From JBCCMQ01 sp039026235 (GTDB taxonomy: Bacteria; Pseudomonadota; Alphaproteobacteria; Rhodobacterales; Rhodobacteraceae): DNA of 49,738 nucleotides. The notes under the pieces were generated by a model. The model saw only the letters and a list, made by a program, of their open reading frames with translations. It made no database searches and was not told the DNA's origin. The stretch covers positions 1 to 49,738 of the forward strand of contig JBCCMQ010000022.1 in the NCBI GenBank assembly GCA_039026235.1, written 5' to 3'. This document shows, one piece after another, positions 33,747-42,183 of the stretch. Position 1 is the first letter of the stretch. The number at the start of each line of letters is the position of its first letter. A program made the position numbers and the translations under genes.

Positions 33747-34820
33747 TTAAGGTACAAATCCGGGCGGCAGTGGCGCGCCGTCCCGATAAATTGCCATCGC
33801 CTTGAAGATCGAACCCATTTCCGCCGGGTCGGTCAAGCGCCTGTAGGACGCGCTGAGTTGATCGATCTGTTCAGGGTTTGCTTCGGACAGAGCGCGAAAG
33901 CGCTGGGTTACTCCCAGACGTTCCAGAAATACAGACTGTTCGGTCAGCCGCGTTGTCGTGATGCCTTGCGCCGACTTTGCGGCGGTTGTCAAAGCTTCGA
34001 AATCCACATGGGCGGTCAGGTCAGCCGTTCCGGGATCCTGCGTGGGATCCGCGGTCTGACCCGTCCGTAGCGCCTGAAGCGTGTCACCAAGGCTGCGCCA
34101 GTCGCCATAGTCAACAATCAGGAGAACGCCGTCTTTGGTCAACAGCCGCTCGGAAATCGCGTTGATCTGGTTCTCCGCCAGCGGGCGCAACTCAACAATA
34201 TCGCCGTCCCTTGTGTCTTCCAGACGGGGCGCAAGATGGGAATGGTCGGCCACCGGTGCCTCGATGACACGGAACGCGCCGCTGGCAGAAACGTCGACCA
34301 GTCTTTCCTGCCAACCCAGGCCCATTCGGCGGAACTGCTTGATGGGAAGAGCGTCGAAATACTCGTTGGCGACTGCGAACGTCGGAAGTTCGGGAAGATC
34401 AGCGATGCAGTCGGTCCAGGTCGGGCTATGGCATTCCAAGGCCTGTGCCTGCTTTTGGCGGAGCAAGGGCGAGACCTCTAGCAAGGACAGCTTCATGGAT
34501 TCGAGAAACCCGGGCACCGTCGCGGTCGCGCGCAGGGCATCGGTCATCAGCGTTCCCCGGCCTGGTCCAAACTCTACAAGGCTGAAGGGCGATGGCGCCC
34601 CCCTGTCCAGCCATGACTGCGCCAGAAACACTCCGATAAGTTCACCAAAGACCTGGCTGACTTCGGGTGCGGTTACGAAATCTCCCGAAATGCCTAACGG
34701 ATCGCGCCGCATGTAGTATCCGTCTTCCGGATCGGTCAGGCAGTGCTGCATGAAGAGATCCAGTCCGATGGGCCCGTGGGCGCGGATGTGCTCGGCCAGC
34801 CGGAGCTTCAGGCGTGTCAT
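33747..34820 (-). CDS. MidA/NDUFAF7-family SAM-dependent methyltransferase
   Basis: A 357-residue class I methyltransferase of the DUF185/COG1565 family (mitochondrial NDUFAF7/MidA homologues, which methylate a complex I subunit arginine). It shows GPIGLDLFMQHCLTDPEDGYYMRRDPLGISGDFVTAPEVSQVFGELIG, the SAM motif LVEFGPGRGTLMTD, ANEYFDALPIKQF and LIVDYGDW. The ATG at 34820 overlaps the lgt stop (ATGA). A role in complex I assembly is inferred from the eukaryotic homologue. Confidence 0.9.
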   Translation of the reverse strand: MTRLKLRLAEHIRAHGPIGLDLFMQHCLTDPEDGYYMRRDPLGISGDFVTAPEVSQVFGELIGVFLAQSWLDRGAPSPFSLVEFGPGRGTLMTDALRATATVPGFLESMKLSLLEVSPLLRQKQAQALECHSPTWTDCIADLPELPTFAVANEYFDALPIKQFRRMGLGWQERLVDVSASGAFRVIEAPVADHSHLAPRLEDTRDGDIVELRPLAENQINAISERLLTKDGVLLIVDYGDWRSLGDTLQALRTGQTADPTQDPGTADLTAHVDFEALTTAAKSAQGITTTRLTEQSVFLERLGVTQRFRALSEANPEQIDQLSASYRRLTDPAEMGSIFKAMAIYRDGAPLPPGFVP

Positions 34821-35734
34821 CCCTTGCGCCGGGCCCACGCGATTAGCGCCAGACCGACAACGATCATAGGCAGCGAAAGCGTTTGGCCCATGGTAATTCC
34901 GATCGGTCCAATTCCGATCACATGGCCAAAGGGGTTACCCGGTGTGACGAACTGCTGGTCGGCCTGGCGGGCAAACTCCACCAGAAAGCGGGCGACGCCG
35001 TATCCGGCAATGAACATGCCGGTAATCTGGCCAGGCAGTTCAAGCCAGGCCCGGCGGTAGGCCAGATAAAGCAGCAGGCCGCCAAGGATCAGACCTTCCA
35101 GGGCAGCTTCATAGAGTTGGCTGGGATGACGGGCGCAGAGCAACAGCACGTCCGGCCCACAATTCTGCGCGGCTTCGCCGGGAAAGATGACGCCCCAGGG
35201 CAAATCCGTTGGGCGCCCCCAAAGCTCGGCGTTGATGAAATTGGCGATACGTCCAAGAAAGATTCCGGGTGGCGTAGCGATTGCCACCACATCCGCCACG
35301 GAAAAAGGCGATACGTTTTGACGTCGGGAGTAGATGACAATGGCCACTGCGACGCCGAGAAACCCGCCGTGAAAGGCCATTCCACCCTGCCAGATCATGA
35401 AAATCTCAAGCGGATTGGCCAGGTAGTAGGCCGGTTGGTAGAACAGGACGAAACCCAGCCGTCCGCCCAGGATAATCCCAAGAATAATCCACGTGATGAA
35501 TTCGTCCGCCTGTTCACGGGTCAGCGGCGACGGGCGGGTCGTCCAGAGGCGATCCGAAGAACCGATCCGTATTCCCATCCACCAGCCGACCAGGATGCCC
35601 ACGATGTAAGCCAGGGCGTACCAACGGAGGGCAAAGCCGAAGTTTCCCAGTTCGATGGAAAAGACATTCGGCGAGATTTCCGGAAACGGGATAGCAACTG
35701 CGAACATGAGCGCGTTGGGCCATGGGCGCGACAT
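34817..35734 (-). CDS. lgt: Prolipoprotein diacylglyceryl transferase
   Basis: A 305-residue inner-membrane enzyme with about seven membrane segments that adds diacylglycerol to the lipobox cysteine of prolipoproteins. Signature elements are LRWYALAYIVGILVGW, MAFHGGFLGV, GRIANFINAELWGR and HPSQLYEAALEG. ATG at 35734 is chosen, with AAGG upstream; ATG at 35707 is possible and gives 296 residues. It is divergent from the ubiK-like gene, with 64 bases between, and starts the lgt-midA-pgeF unit. Confidence 0.94.
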   Translation of the reverse strand: MSRPWPNALMFAVAIPFPEISPNVFSIELGNFGFALRWYALAYIVGILVGWWMGIRIGSSDRLWTTRPSPLTREQADEFITWIILGIILGGRLGFVLFYQPAYYLANPLEIFMIWQGGMAFHGGFLGVAVAIVIYSRRQNVSPFSVADVVAIATPPGIFLGRIANFINAELWGRPTDLPWGVIFPGEAAQNCGPDVLLLCARHPSQLYEAALEGLILGGLLLYLAYRRAWLELPGQITGMFIAGYGVARFLVEFARQADQQFVTPGNPFGHVIGIGPIGITMGQTLSLPMIVVGLALIAWARRKG

Positions 35735-35798
35735 GAAGTCAACCTTGAGAATAGGCGCCGGTCGGGCCATATACAGGACGGCGAACGCGGAGGGCCCG

Positions 35799-36050
35799 AT
35801 GCAGACACGTAACAAGATGCTGGACGACATGTCCCAACTTATGACGAACGCCATGGGGGTCGCTCAGGGGGCGCGCCAAGAGGCTGAGACGGCTGTCAAC
35901 GGACTGATCGATCGCTGGCTCGCTGATCGAGATCTCGTCACGCGCGAAGAATTCGATGCGGTGCGCACCATGGCGCAAAAGGCACGCGAGGAAAATGCGG
36001 CACTGGAGGCACGGATTGCTGCGCTTGAGAAGAAACCGGCAAAAGACTAA
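35799..36050 (+). CDS. UbiK/BMFP-domain accessory factor
   Basis: An 83-residue helical protein of the BMFP (YqiC/UbiK) family; UbiK helps the ubiquinone-biosynthesis enzymes under aerobic conditions. MLDDMSQLMTNAMGVAQGARQEAE forms an amphipathic helix, and VTREEFDAVRTMAQKAREENAALEARIAALEKK a coiled coil. The ATG at 35799 follows GGAGG, five bases before. Divergent from lgt and followed by a bidirectional hairpin. Confidence 0.87.
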   Translation: MQTRNKMLDDMSQLMTNAMGVAQGARQEAETAVNGLIDRWLADRDLVTREEFDAVRTMAQKAREENAALEARIAALEKKPAKD

Positions 36051-36056
36051 ACCGAC

Positions 36057-36082
36057 AAAGGCCGCCTGTCAGGACGGCCTTT
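36057..36082. terminator. Bidirectional terminator-like hairpin between convergent genes
   Basis: AAAGGCCG and CGGCCTTT form an 8-bp stem, extended by CCT/AGG inside. It lies 6 bases after the ubiK-like stop and 24 bases from the convergent VPLPA-CTERM gene stop. Confidence 0.75.
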
Positions 36083-36105
36083 GGGTATTCTATGCTTAGG
36101 CCATA

Positions 36106-37023
36106 TTAGGCTTTGCGCCGACGCAGTGCACCCAAGGCGCCCAAACCGCCGATCATCAACCACACGCCGGCAGGCAATGGAATGACATCCGGGTTATCGC
36201 CACCCGTCGTATCACCATCAGCTGCTCCGGCAGTGACAATGGTCACGCCGCATTCACCGCCTCCGAAAGGCGAAAAGTTTATGCGCTCGTAGCCGGAAAT
36301 TTCATTGAAACAGGCGTGAGAAGACGTTGACCAGTTGGACAGGCCCGCGTCGGTGAGACCTTCGTTGATGGGAAAGGTGTCCTGGCCGGGCCCAATGGTT
36401 ACGGTATTGCTGTTAAGTGTAAACACATCCGCCTCAGTAATCTCGTCAAAGAGGAAACTGTTGGGATTGGTCCACCATCCGGTGTCGCCCGTTGTGGTGA
36501 TACGATCGGTCATCGACACGATGCCCAGTCCCGTACCGGATGCAGCCCAGTTGACCGCATTGATCATAAAGCCCAACGGGCCGTTATCGACGTTGCGGAC
36601 ATTGTTCACCTGGTGATAGTCGGCATCCTGGCCGGACAGGAAGGTCCTGTTGCCGCGGGCTGCTTCGATCTCGGATTTGTATGTCAGAACGCCGTCCGCG
36701 CTCACACCGTTTCCGAAGAACCCGCCACCACCGCCAGCGCCGCTTCCACAGGTTGCATTGACCGCGCAGGTCGATCCGACAACGAACACGTCGTAATTTC
36801 CAAACCCAGGATCGGATACGCCGTCCCAGAAGACAAGGTTCCAGTTCAATGCGCCGTTGCCGTCCGGGTCATAGCCCGGTGCCGCGTCGGCCACTTCTTG
36901 AATTCTGGTGTTGTACGTTGAACCGCCGGACGTCCAAAGAACATCAATAGATGCCGCGGTGGCAGTTCCATATGGTGCATACAGGAAGAGAGCGGCCCCG
37001 AGAGCCAGTCGAAATCTATACAT
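36106..37023 (-). CDS. VPLPA-CTERM sorting-domain secreted protein
   Basis: A 305-residue secreted protein. A signal peptide covers about residues 1-23 (MYRFRLALGAALFLYAPYGTATA). The C-terminus VIPLPAGVWLMIGGLGALGA followed by LRRRKA is the VPLPA-CTERM sorting signal: motif, membrane helix, basic end. An exosortase elsewhere in the genome should process it. The middle (VWTSGGSTYNTRIQEVADAAPGYDPDG, YDVFVVGS, WDGVSDPGF) has no enzyme motif I recognise. The ATG at 37023 is taken instead of the TTG just before it. Confidence 0.88.
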   Translation of the reverse strand: MYRFRLALGAALFLYAPYGTATAASIDVLWTSGGSTYNTRIQEVADAAPGYDPDGNGALNWNLVFWDGVSDPGFGNYDVFVVGSTCAVNATCGSGAGGGGGFFGNGVSADGVLTYKSEIEAARGNRTFLSGQDADYHQVNNVRNVDNGPLGFMINAVNWAASGTGLGIVSMTDRITTTGDTGWWTNPNSFLFDEITEADVFTLNSNTVTIGPGQDTFPINEGLTDAGLSNWSTSSHACFNEISGYERINFSPFGGGECGVTIVTAGAADGDTTGGDNPDVIPLPAGVWLMIGGLGALGALRRRKA

Positions 37024-37274
37024 CAAAATAACCCCAAAAAAAATGGTTTTAGTACCGGCACTCTATCCCGGCTGCTTGGAAAAACAAAGCAATTTGAAGA
37101 ATCCGCTGCCCTGTTGGTGAATTCCATGCTTTTCCAAATTATCACTTTACACCTGACCTGAAGTGACCCACCATATGTTGTGAGGGGATAAAGATTATCC
37201 CCCGAACCTAGAGCAGGCACCCAGCCCTTGGTGGGCAAGCCCCGCCATCGGCTACAACAGTATGAGGCCGGGCC

Positions 37275-37778
37275 ATGTCACTTTCCGAACAGTACTTTGA
37301 GACAGACGAAGTTCATCCGATCGACATTGTAGAAACGCTGGCCGAGCATCACGATTGGGACTTTGACCGGATCGCGGAAGACCAGATCGCAATGGCCGTT
37401 GAAGGGCAATGGCGCACCTACTCCTTAACCCTGGCATGGTCGGGCTATGACGAGACACTGCGCCTGATCTGCACTTTTGAGATGGAGCCGCCCGAAGCGC
37501 GCTGCGCCGCATTGTTCGAGACCATCAATGCTGTCAACGACAGAACCTGGACAGGAGCATTTTCGTTTTGGGCAGAACAGAAGCTGATGGTCTATCGCTA
37601 CGGCCTTGTTCTAACCGGGGGGCAGATCGCGTCCCCGGAACAGATCGACCGTATGATCGGCGGTGCCGTGATGGCCTCGGAACGGTTCTACCCGGCGTTT
37701 CAGCTTGTGACGTGGGGCGACCAGACGCCTGAAGCTGCCATGCAGGTCGCCATCGCCGAAGCCTACGGGCGGGCGTAG
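37275..37778 (+). CDS. YbjN-domain protein
   Basis: A 167-residue soluble protein of the YbjN family, whose fold resembles type III secretion chaperones. Typical features are ETLAEHHDWDFDRIAEDQIAMAVEGQWRTYSLTLAWSG, LRLICTFEMEPPEA and a C-terminal helix AAMQVAIAEAYGRA. Function in this group is unknown. It is 74 bases upstream of proC on the same strand. The ATG follows a GAGGCCGGG stretch. Confidence 0.85.
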   Translation: MSLSEQYFETDEVHPIDIVETLAEHHDWDFDRIAEDQIAMAVEGQWRTYSLTLAWSGYDETLRLICTFEMEPPEARCAALFETINAVNDRTWTGAFSFWAEQKLMVYRYGLVLTGGQIASPEQIDRMIGGAVMASERFYPAFQLVTWGDQTPEAAMQVAIAEAYGRA

Positions 37779-37852
37779 GGCCCTGCGCATCTGGTAAGAT
37801 CCCGTGCCGCCGATTAGGCTGTGCGAGAGGCCCGGGGCCACGCGGGAAGACA

Positions 37853-38668
37853 ATGGCACTTGACGAAAACCTATCTGGCGGGCTGGTCCTGCTGGGCTGT
37901 GGCAAGATGGGGTCCGCCCTCTTGGCGGGCTGGCTAGAGCGTGGGCTTGCGCAGCGGCGCGTCTGGGTTATCGAACCGAAGCCTTCGGAATGGCTTTTGA
38001 CCCTGGAAGGGATCAACCTGAACCAGGAACTGCCGCGCGAACCTTCGGTTGTGCTGATCGCGGTCAAGCCGCAGATGATGGACGCCGCACTTCCGCAACT
38101 GTCCGGCCGTTTGGGTGGGGCTTTGTGCATCTCGGTGGCAGCGGGGACGCCCATGAGCAGGTACGCGGCCGTTCTGGGGCAGGGGACCCGCCTCGTCCGG
38201 GTGATGCCAAACACCCCGGCTGCTGTCGGTCGCGGAATAACTGCCCTTGTCGGAAACTCGGCTGCTACAGCGCAGGATATGGACCTTGCGGAAAACCTGA
38301 TGTCTGCGGTGGGCCAGACGGTGCGGATCACATCCGAGGCACAGATGGACGCGGTGACGGCGGTTTCCGGTTCAGGGCCGGCCTACGTCTTCCATCTGAT
38401 CGAAACGCTGGCAGCGGCCGGCGTGGCGGAAGGTCTGCCGGCTGATCTGGCCATGTCCCTGGCGCGCGCGACCGTTGGCGGGGCCGGCCATTTGGCGGAG
38501 GCTGCTGACGAGACGCCGGCGCAGCTTCGCGTAAACGTAACGTCGCCCCAGGGAACGACGGCGGCGGCACTTGAGGTTCTTATGGATGAAAAGACGGGCT
38601 TTCCCGCGCTTTTGAAAGCGGCGGTCGCGGCTGCTGCACGACGGTCACGCGAGCTGGCCGATGACTGA
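37853..38668 (+). CDS. proC: Pyrroline-5-carboxylate reductase
   Basis: A 271-residue NAD(P)H enzyme for the last step of proline synthesis. The N-terminal Rossmann motif is LVLLGCGKMGSALLAGWLERG; further marks are VLIAVKPQMM, RVMPNTPAAVGRGITAL and the signature VSGSGPAYVFHLIETLAAAGVAEGLPADLA with TSPQGTTAAALEVL. Its stop overlaps the start of the csaA-like gene by eight bases. Confidence 0.95.
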   Translation: MALDENLSGGLVLLGCGKMGSALLAGWLERGLAQRRVWVIEPKPSEWLLTLEGINLNQELPREPSVVLIAVKPQMMDAALPQLSGRLGGALCISVAAGTPMSRYAAVLGQGTRLVRVMPNTPAAVGRGITALVGNSAATAQDMDLAENLMSAVGQTVRITSEAQMDAVTAVSGSGPAYVFHLIETLAAAGVAEGLPADLAMSLARATVGGAGHLAEAADETPAQLRVNVTSPQGTTAAALEVLMDEKTGFPALLKAAVAAAARRSRELADD

Positions 38669-38999
38669 GATCGGCTACGGTGATTTTTCGAAGGTCGATA
38701 TCCGTGTCGGACAGGTCATCCGGGCGGAACCATTCCCCGAGGCGCGCAAGCCGGCCATTAAGCTCTGGGTCGACTTCGGTGCAGAGATTGGTGAGCGTAA
38801 GAGTTCCGCCCAGCTGACCCGACATTACACGCCGGATAATTTGGTGGGGCAGCAGGTTCTGGGCGTGGTCAATTTCCCGCCGCGCCAGATCGGCCCGTTC
38901 ATGTCCGAGGTGCTGATCCTTGGGTTGCCGGACGCCGATGGCGAAGTGGTGCTGATCCAGCCGCAGCAGGCCGTGCCGATTGGCGGTCGGATGTTTTAG
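38661..38999 (+). CDS. csaA: CsaA-type tRNA-binding-domain protein
   Basis: A 112-residue tRNA-binding-domain (OB-fold) protein. DFSKVDIRVGQVIRAEPFPEARKPAIKLWVDFG, SSAQLTRHYTPDNLVGQQVLGVVNFPPRQIGPFMSEVLILG are typical of CsaA, a dimeric protein with reported chaperone and secretion-related activity. It overlaps proC by eight bases, so it is translated with it. Confidence 0.9.
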   Translation: MTEIGYGDFSKVDIRVGQVIRAEPFPEARKPAIKLWVDFGAEIGERKSSAQLTRHYTPDNLVGQQVLGVVNFPPRQIGPFMSEVLILGLPDADGEVVLIQPQQAVPIGGRMF

Positions 39000-39012
39000 G
39001 AAGCAAGGTAGA

Positions 39013-39591
39013 TCAAAGACCCATTTCTTCGCGCCAATGGCGGCGGCACAAGCTGACGTAGGTCTCATTGCCGCCGATCTGAACCTGTGCTCCTTCCGTC
39101 AGCGTGCGTCCATCACCGTCCTTGCGCACCACCATGGTCGCCTTCTTGCCGCAATGGCAGATTGTGCGGACTTCGCGCATTTCATCCGCGAGGGCCAGCA
39201 GCGCAGCGGATCCGGGAAAAAGCTTGCCGAGAAAGTCGACCCGCAGCCCGTAGCACATAACCGGAACGCCCAGATCATCGACTGCGCGGGCAAGTTGCCA
39301 AACCTGGTCCGGTGTTAGGAACTGGGCTTCGTCGATAAAGACACAGTGGCAGGGCGCCTTGGCGAGACGTGACTCGATTTTCGCAAAAAGGTCGCTGTCT
39401 TCTGTATAGGTCTCGGCGGCCGAGGATATTCCGATGCGGCTGCCGATTTTGCCTTCGCCCGCGCGTCCGTCGAAGGCGGCGGTCATTAAATAGGTGTCCA
39501 TCCCGCGTTCGCGGTAGTTGTAGGATGCCTGCAACAGCAAAGTCGACTTGCCAGCATTCATGGTCGAGTAATGAAAATAGAGCTTCGCCAT
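39013..39591 (-). CDS. tdk: Thymidine kinase (type II)
   Basis: A 192-residue kinase phosphorylating thymidine. The P-loop is STMNAGKSTLLLQ (residues 9-21), the Walker B region FIDEAQFL, and the zinc site uses CHCGKKAT and SLCRRH near the C-terminus; GNETYVSLC supports thymidine binding. Length matches the bacterial type II enzyme. Convergent with csaA. A stable GC-rich hairpin lies in its upstream region at 39634-39664. Confidence 0.95.
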   Translation of the reverse strand: MAKLYFHYSTMNAGKSTLLLQASYNYRERGMDTYLMTAAFDGRAGEGKIGSRIGISSAAETYTEDSDLFAKIESRLAKAPCHCVFIDEAQFLTPDQVWQLARAVDDLGVPVMCYGLRVDFLGKLFPGSAALLALADEMREVRTICHCGKKATMVVRKDGDGRTLTEGAQVQIGGNETYVSLCRRHWREEMGL

Positions 39592-39633
39592 TGGCGCGTT
39601 GTGCCTTGCAAGGCGGTTCGCTGCAAGACAGAT

Positions 39634-39664
39634 ACCCCCGCCGAGAGGGGGGATCGGCGGGGGT
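39634..39664. repeat. GC-rich 11-bp inverted repeat upstream of tdk
   Basis: ACCCCCGCCGA and TCGGCGGGGGT form a perfect 11-bp stem with a 9-base loop, about 45 bases before the tdk ATG and in the divergent gap to the DUF1801 gene at 39841. No T-run follows on either strand, so it is probably a 5' leader structure or protein-binding site. Confidence 0.6.
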
Positions 39665-39840
39665 GCTACACTGTATATTCGCCCTGCATAAACACCACGA
39701 GTTACTCTACCGGCCGGGACTGGGCGGCCCCGATAACCATTTATTTAGAAGCAATTAGTTGACAGTTGATTAACCACATATGGGGAGCCGTAGAAGCAAT
39801 CGAAAGACCATGCGCCCCGCTGTTGATAGGACAGAGCATC

Positions 39841-40197
39841 ATGAAATACGCAGCCGAAACACCACAGGACTACCTGGCGCTTCTGGACCGCGACTGGCGC
39901 CACGATCATTTGATCGCCGTGCGCGACATGGTGCGCGAACTTGCCCCGCATTGGCCCGAGACAATGGGCTGGGGCATGTTGCGCTTTGCCTCTTCCGATG
40001 ATGACAGGATGATCTACCTGAATGCCCAGAAGGGATATGTCAGTGTGTACGTCGGAAACGTAAAGGCTCTGGATCCGGAGGGCGCACTGCTGGATGGTCT
40101 CAATTACGGCAAGGGGTGTCTGCGTGTACGGAAAACAGAAAATCTGGCGCGCATCCGCAGCATTATCGAACGGAAAGTGGCGCCGCGCGCGCCCTAG
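39841..40197 (+). CDS. DUF1801-domain protein (second copy)
   Basis: A 118-residue DUF1801 (YdhG-like) protein: KYAAETPQDYLALLDRDWRHDHLIAVRDMVRELAPHWPETMGWGMLRF, then DRMIYLNAQKGYVSVYVGN and KGCLRVRKTENLARIRSIIERKV. The ATG at 39841 follows AGGACAG. The family's role is unknown. Its TAG stop shares the CTAG at 40194-40197 with the convergent downstream gene. It is related in family, not close in sequence, to the protein at 7291-7722. Confidence 0.82.
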   Translation: MKYAAETPQDYLALLDRDWRHDHLIAVRDMVRELAPHWPETMGWGMLRFASSDDDRMIYLNAQKGYVSVYVGNVKALDPEGALLDGLNYGKGCLRVRKTENLARIRSIIERKVAPRAP

Positions 40198-41492
40198 GGC
40201 AATTGGTGCAGCTTCAACAGATCAATTTGCGCCTCGATCCTGGCAACCTCGGCCTTATAGGCGGGGCTTTCCACATCGCCGTAGGTCGCTTCGAACTCGG
40301 CGCGTGGCATGATCTGGGGAACGGTCTCGAAAGGCACGATCACATCCGGCTCGGTGGCGATCCGTTCCAATAGCGCGGGCCATGCATCGGGCGGGGCCGA
40401 CATCAACCGATTGGACATGCGAACGCCCGAGTTGTTGGCTGCAATGTCGGTGAAGTCAAACCCGCTATCGGAGAAAGCGGAATCGTAGAGCTCCTTGAAT
40501 TCGCCGATTGACACCGCAAAGCCGCGGTTGCTGGCCGCCTGCAAGGCGGCGGCGGTGGTAAAGTGCCGCCGGCTGTCGATACGTCCATTCAGTGTGACGT
40601 CTTTGCAGTTTGCGGCCCAGTCGCCGCTCGCGCCTAAATCACCTGCCAACCGACCAACGATTAATGTGAAGTCTCGTGCGCCGCAGGCGCGGGCCAGTGC
40701 GAACATCGCGGCGGTATAGGCATTGGGTAAGCTTTCGGCGTCGGAGCCTTCTAACGCCGCCTGCAGTGTGAATTGGATGTAGGGCAGATAGCTTCCGGAC
40801 GTGGGCAGGGTTCCGCCATCCATTGCGCGCCGGATCTGGCGATAGTAGCCGTCGATTTCATCCGGTCCGGGCATTTCGGCAGACCGCATGGTTCCAAAGA
40901 CGCCGCGCAAGAAGCCGTTCTTGCCGACGGAATCGATTGAGAGTTCGACGACCACATTCTGCCCGTCGATTGACATCTTGCTGGCTGATTGGGCCAACGC
41001 GTCGCCGAGGCCGTTTCCAAAGATTAAATTGGCGCCAACCCTGCCCAGCTGAAAAGAAAGATCCGGCGGCAGATCGAATGGTCCGGCGGTTACAGATTCT
41101 AGCCGTACCTGGCCCGAGAAAGGCGGCGCGGAGGCGGTCAAGTTGAGCCAACGAGCAATGCCGGGGACCGGAATCGCGACCGCTCCCCTGACCTCGTTCG
41201 GTTTAACTTCCACCTGGCTTCGAAGGCCGGGAAGCAGACGTGCGCCCAGGCGCACGATGCTGTTCAGATCGTCTTCGGCCAGCACAAGCTCTGGCGGTTC
41301 CGCGTCATCTGATCGCGTCGCTTGCTTGACACCACGCACGAACGTGCGCGCTGCCACGACATCCTCGGGCTTGGGCGGTCCGCCGTCCGTCAGCAATGGT
41401 GTGTCTTCCAGCACGAAGTAGAAGACAAAGCCAGCGGCAACCATTGCCAGAAACACAAGGATCTTCAGGGCAATCCAGATTGACCGCAACAT
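40194..41492 (-). CDS. Membrane-anchored protein of unknown function
   Basis: A 432-residue protein with one N-terminal membrane segment (about 7-28, IALKILVFLAMVAAGFVFYFVL) and a large presumably periplasmic domain. It includes EPPELVLAEDDLNSIVRLGARLLPG, DLPPDLSFQLGRVGANLIFGNGLGDALA, and a C-terminal part RRHFTTAAALQAASNRGFAVSIGEFKELYDSAFSDSGFDFTDIAANNSGVRM. I recall similar undescribed bacterial proteins with the SGFDFTDIAANNSG motif but no function. It stands alone, with 278 bases upstream. Confidence 0.78.
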   Translation of the reverse strand: MLRSIWIALKILVFLAMVAAGFVFYFVLEDTPLLTDGGPPKPEDVVAARTFVRGVKQATRSDDAEPPELVLAEDDLNSIVRLGARLLPGLRSQVEVKPNEVRGAVAIPVPGIARWLNLTASAPPFSGQVRLESVTAGPFDLPPDLSFQLGRVGANLIFGNGLGDALAQSASKMSIDGQNVVVELSIDSVGKNGFLRGVFGTMRSAEMPGPDEIDGYYRQIRRAMDGGTLPTSGSYLPYIQFTLQAALEGSDAESLPNAYTAAMFALARACGARDFTLIVGRLAGDLGASGDWAANCKDVTLNGRIDSRRHFTTAAALQAASNRGFAVSIGEFKELYDSAFSDSGFDFTDIAANNSGVRMSNRLMSAPPDAWPALLERIATEPDVIVPFETVPQIMPRAEFEATYGDVESPAYKAEVARIEAQIDLLKLHQLP

Positions 41493-41722
41493 TTCTCAAC
41501 CGAACCGCGTGATATCAATTGAAGCAAGCCCTAGGCGATACCACAAGCGTTCTTCAGAGGCGAGGGTTGACCAGTTGCCTGCAACGCGCTGGACGGTGTT
41601 ACTTGCGCCAGTCCGTAGATCGTTGATTAAAAAAACTGATTTGCTTTTTCTGCACATCTCTGTCCCGGGTGCGCCAGATCCGTAGGCAAAACAGTGAACG
41701 GTCTTTTTCCAGTCTGGAAACA

Positions 41723-41752
41723 AAAAATGGCGGGCCAATGCCCGCCATTTTT
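41723..41752 (-). terminator. Rho-independent terminator after the first 84-residue secreted-protein gene
   Basis: AAAAATGGCGGGC and GCCCGCCATTTTT form a perfect 13-bp stem with a 4-base loop. On the minus strand it is followed by T residues and lies 18 bases after the stop at 41771. Confidence 0.88.
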
Positions 41753-41770
41753 GTAAGTATCTAAACCGAA

Positions 41771-42025
41771 TTAGAGGCCCAGGATGGCCTTTACACGGTT
41801 GCGCTTTTCGCCGTCGTTCAGGTCGCCATTGTCCATGATGGCTTTGATCTGCGCGATCTGACCCAGTGTCAGCGTTGTCACAACAGAAGCGGGCACGTCA
41901 TTGGCCAGAAGAACATCGATCACCTGCTTTTCCAGGTTCGACATCGCGGTCAGATCGACGGTCTGAGCGTTTGCAGCGGATGCAAGCGCGAGGGCCAGGG
42001 CCGAAGTAGCGATAAGTGTTTTCAT
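41771..42025 (-). CDS. Small secreted protein, tandem copy 2 (downstream)
   Basis: An 84-residue protein with a Sec signal peptide (MKTLIATSALALALASAANA, cleavage before Gln21) and a mature 64-residue part, mainly helical and with a short GQIAQIKAIM and NDGEKRNRVKAILGL end. I do not recognise the family. It is nearly identical to the gene at 42184-42438: 4 of 84 residues differ, but about 30 bases do. AGGA lies ten bases before the ATG. It is followed by a strong terminator. Destination (periplasm or outside) is unknown. Confidence 0.85.
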   Translation of the reverse strand: MKTLIATSALALALASAANAQTVDLTAMSNLEKQVIDVLLANDVPASVVTTLTLGQIAQIKAIMDNGDLNDGEKRNRVKAILGL

Positions 42026-42078
42026 TGATCCGGTATCCTATTTATCAGGTTCGGTTGCAGATCTCTCTGAAGAAGCGT

Positions 42079-42104
42079 GGCCCGCGAAGTGTGAGCGGCG
42101 GGCC
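42079..42104. terminator. Hairpin between the tandem secreted-protein genes
   Basis: GGCCCGC and GCGGGCC form a 7-bp stem with a 12-base loop, between the two tandem genes. TTTCTC follows on the plus strand; on the minus strand, the sense strand, no clear T-run follows, so it is more likely an mRNA-end or attenuation hairpin than a full terminator. Confidence 0.45.
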
Positions 42105-42183
42105 TTTCTCGCAAAGACACCTTATTTTTATACCGTTTCCCGTGACCAACCAGGTGGCGGTACGGTTGGGAACGGCTCCGCGG

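Noticed and set aside
34883..35812. A 309-codon plus-strand open reading over lgt
   Set aside because: lgt has its signature motifs on the other strand; this reading has no motif or ribosome-binding site.
39634..39664. Possible G-quadruplex in the tdk upstream region
   Set aside because: Only two long G-runs are present on the plus strand, too few for a standard four-tract quadruplex.
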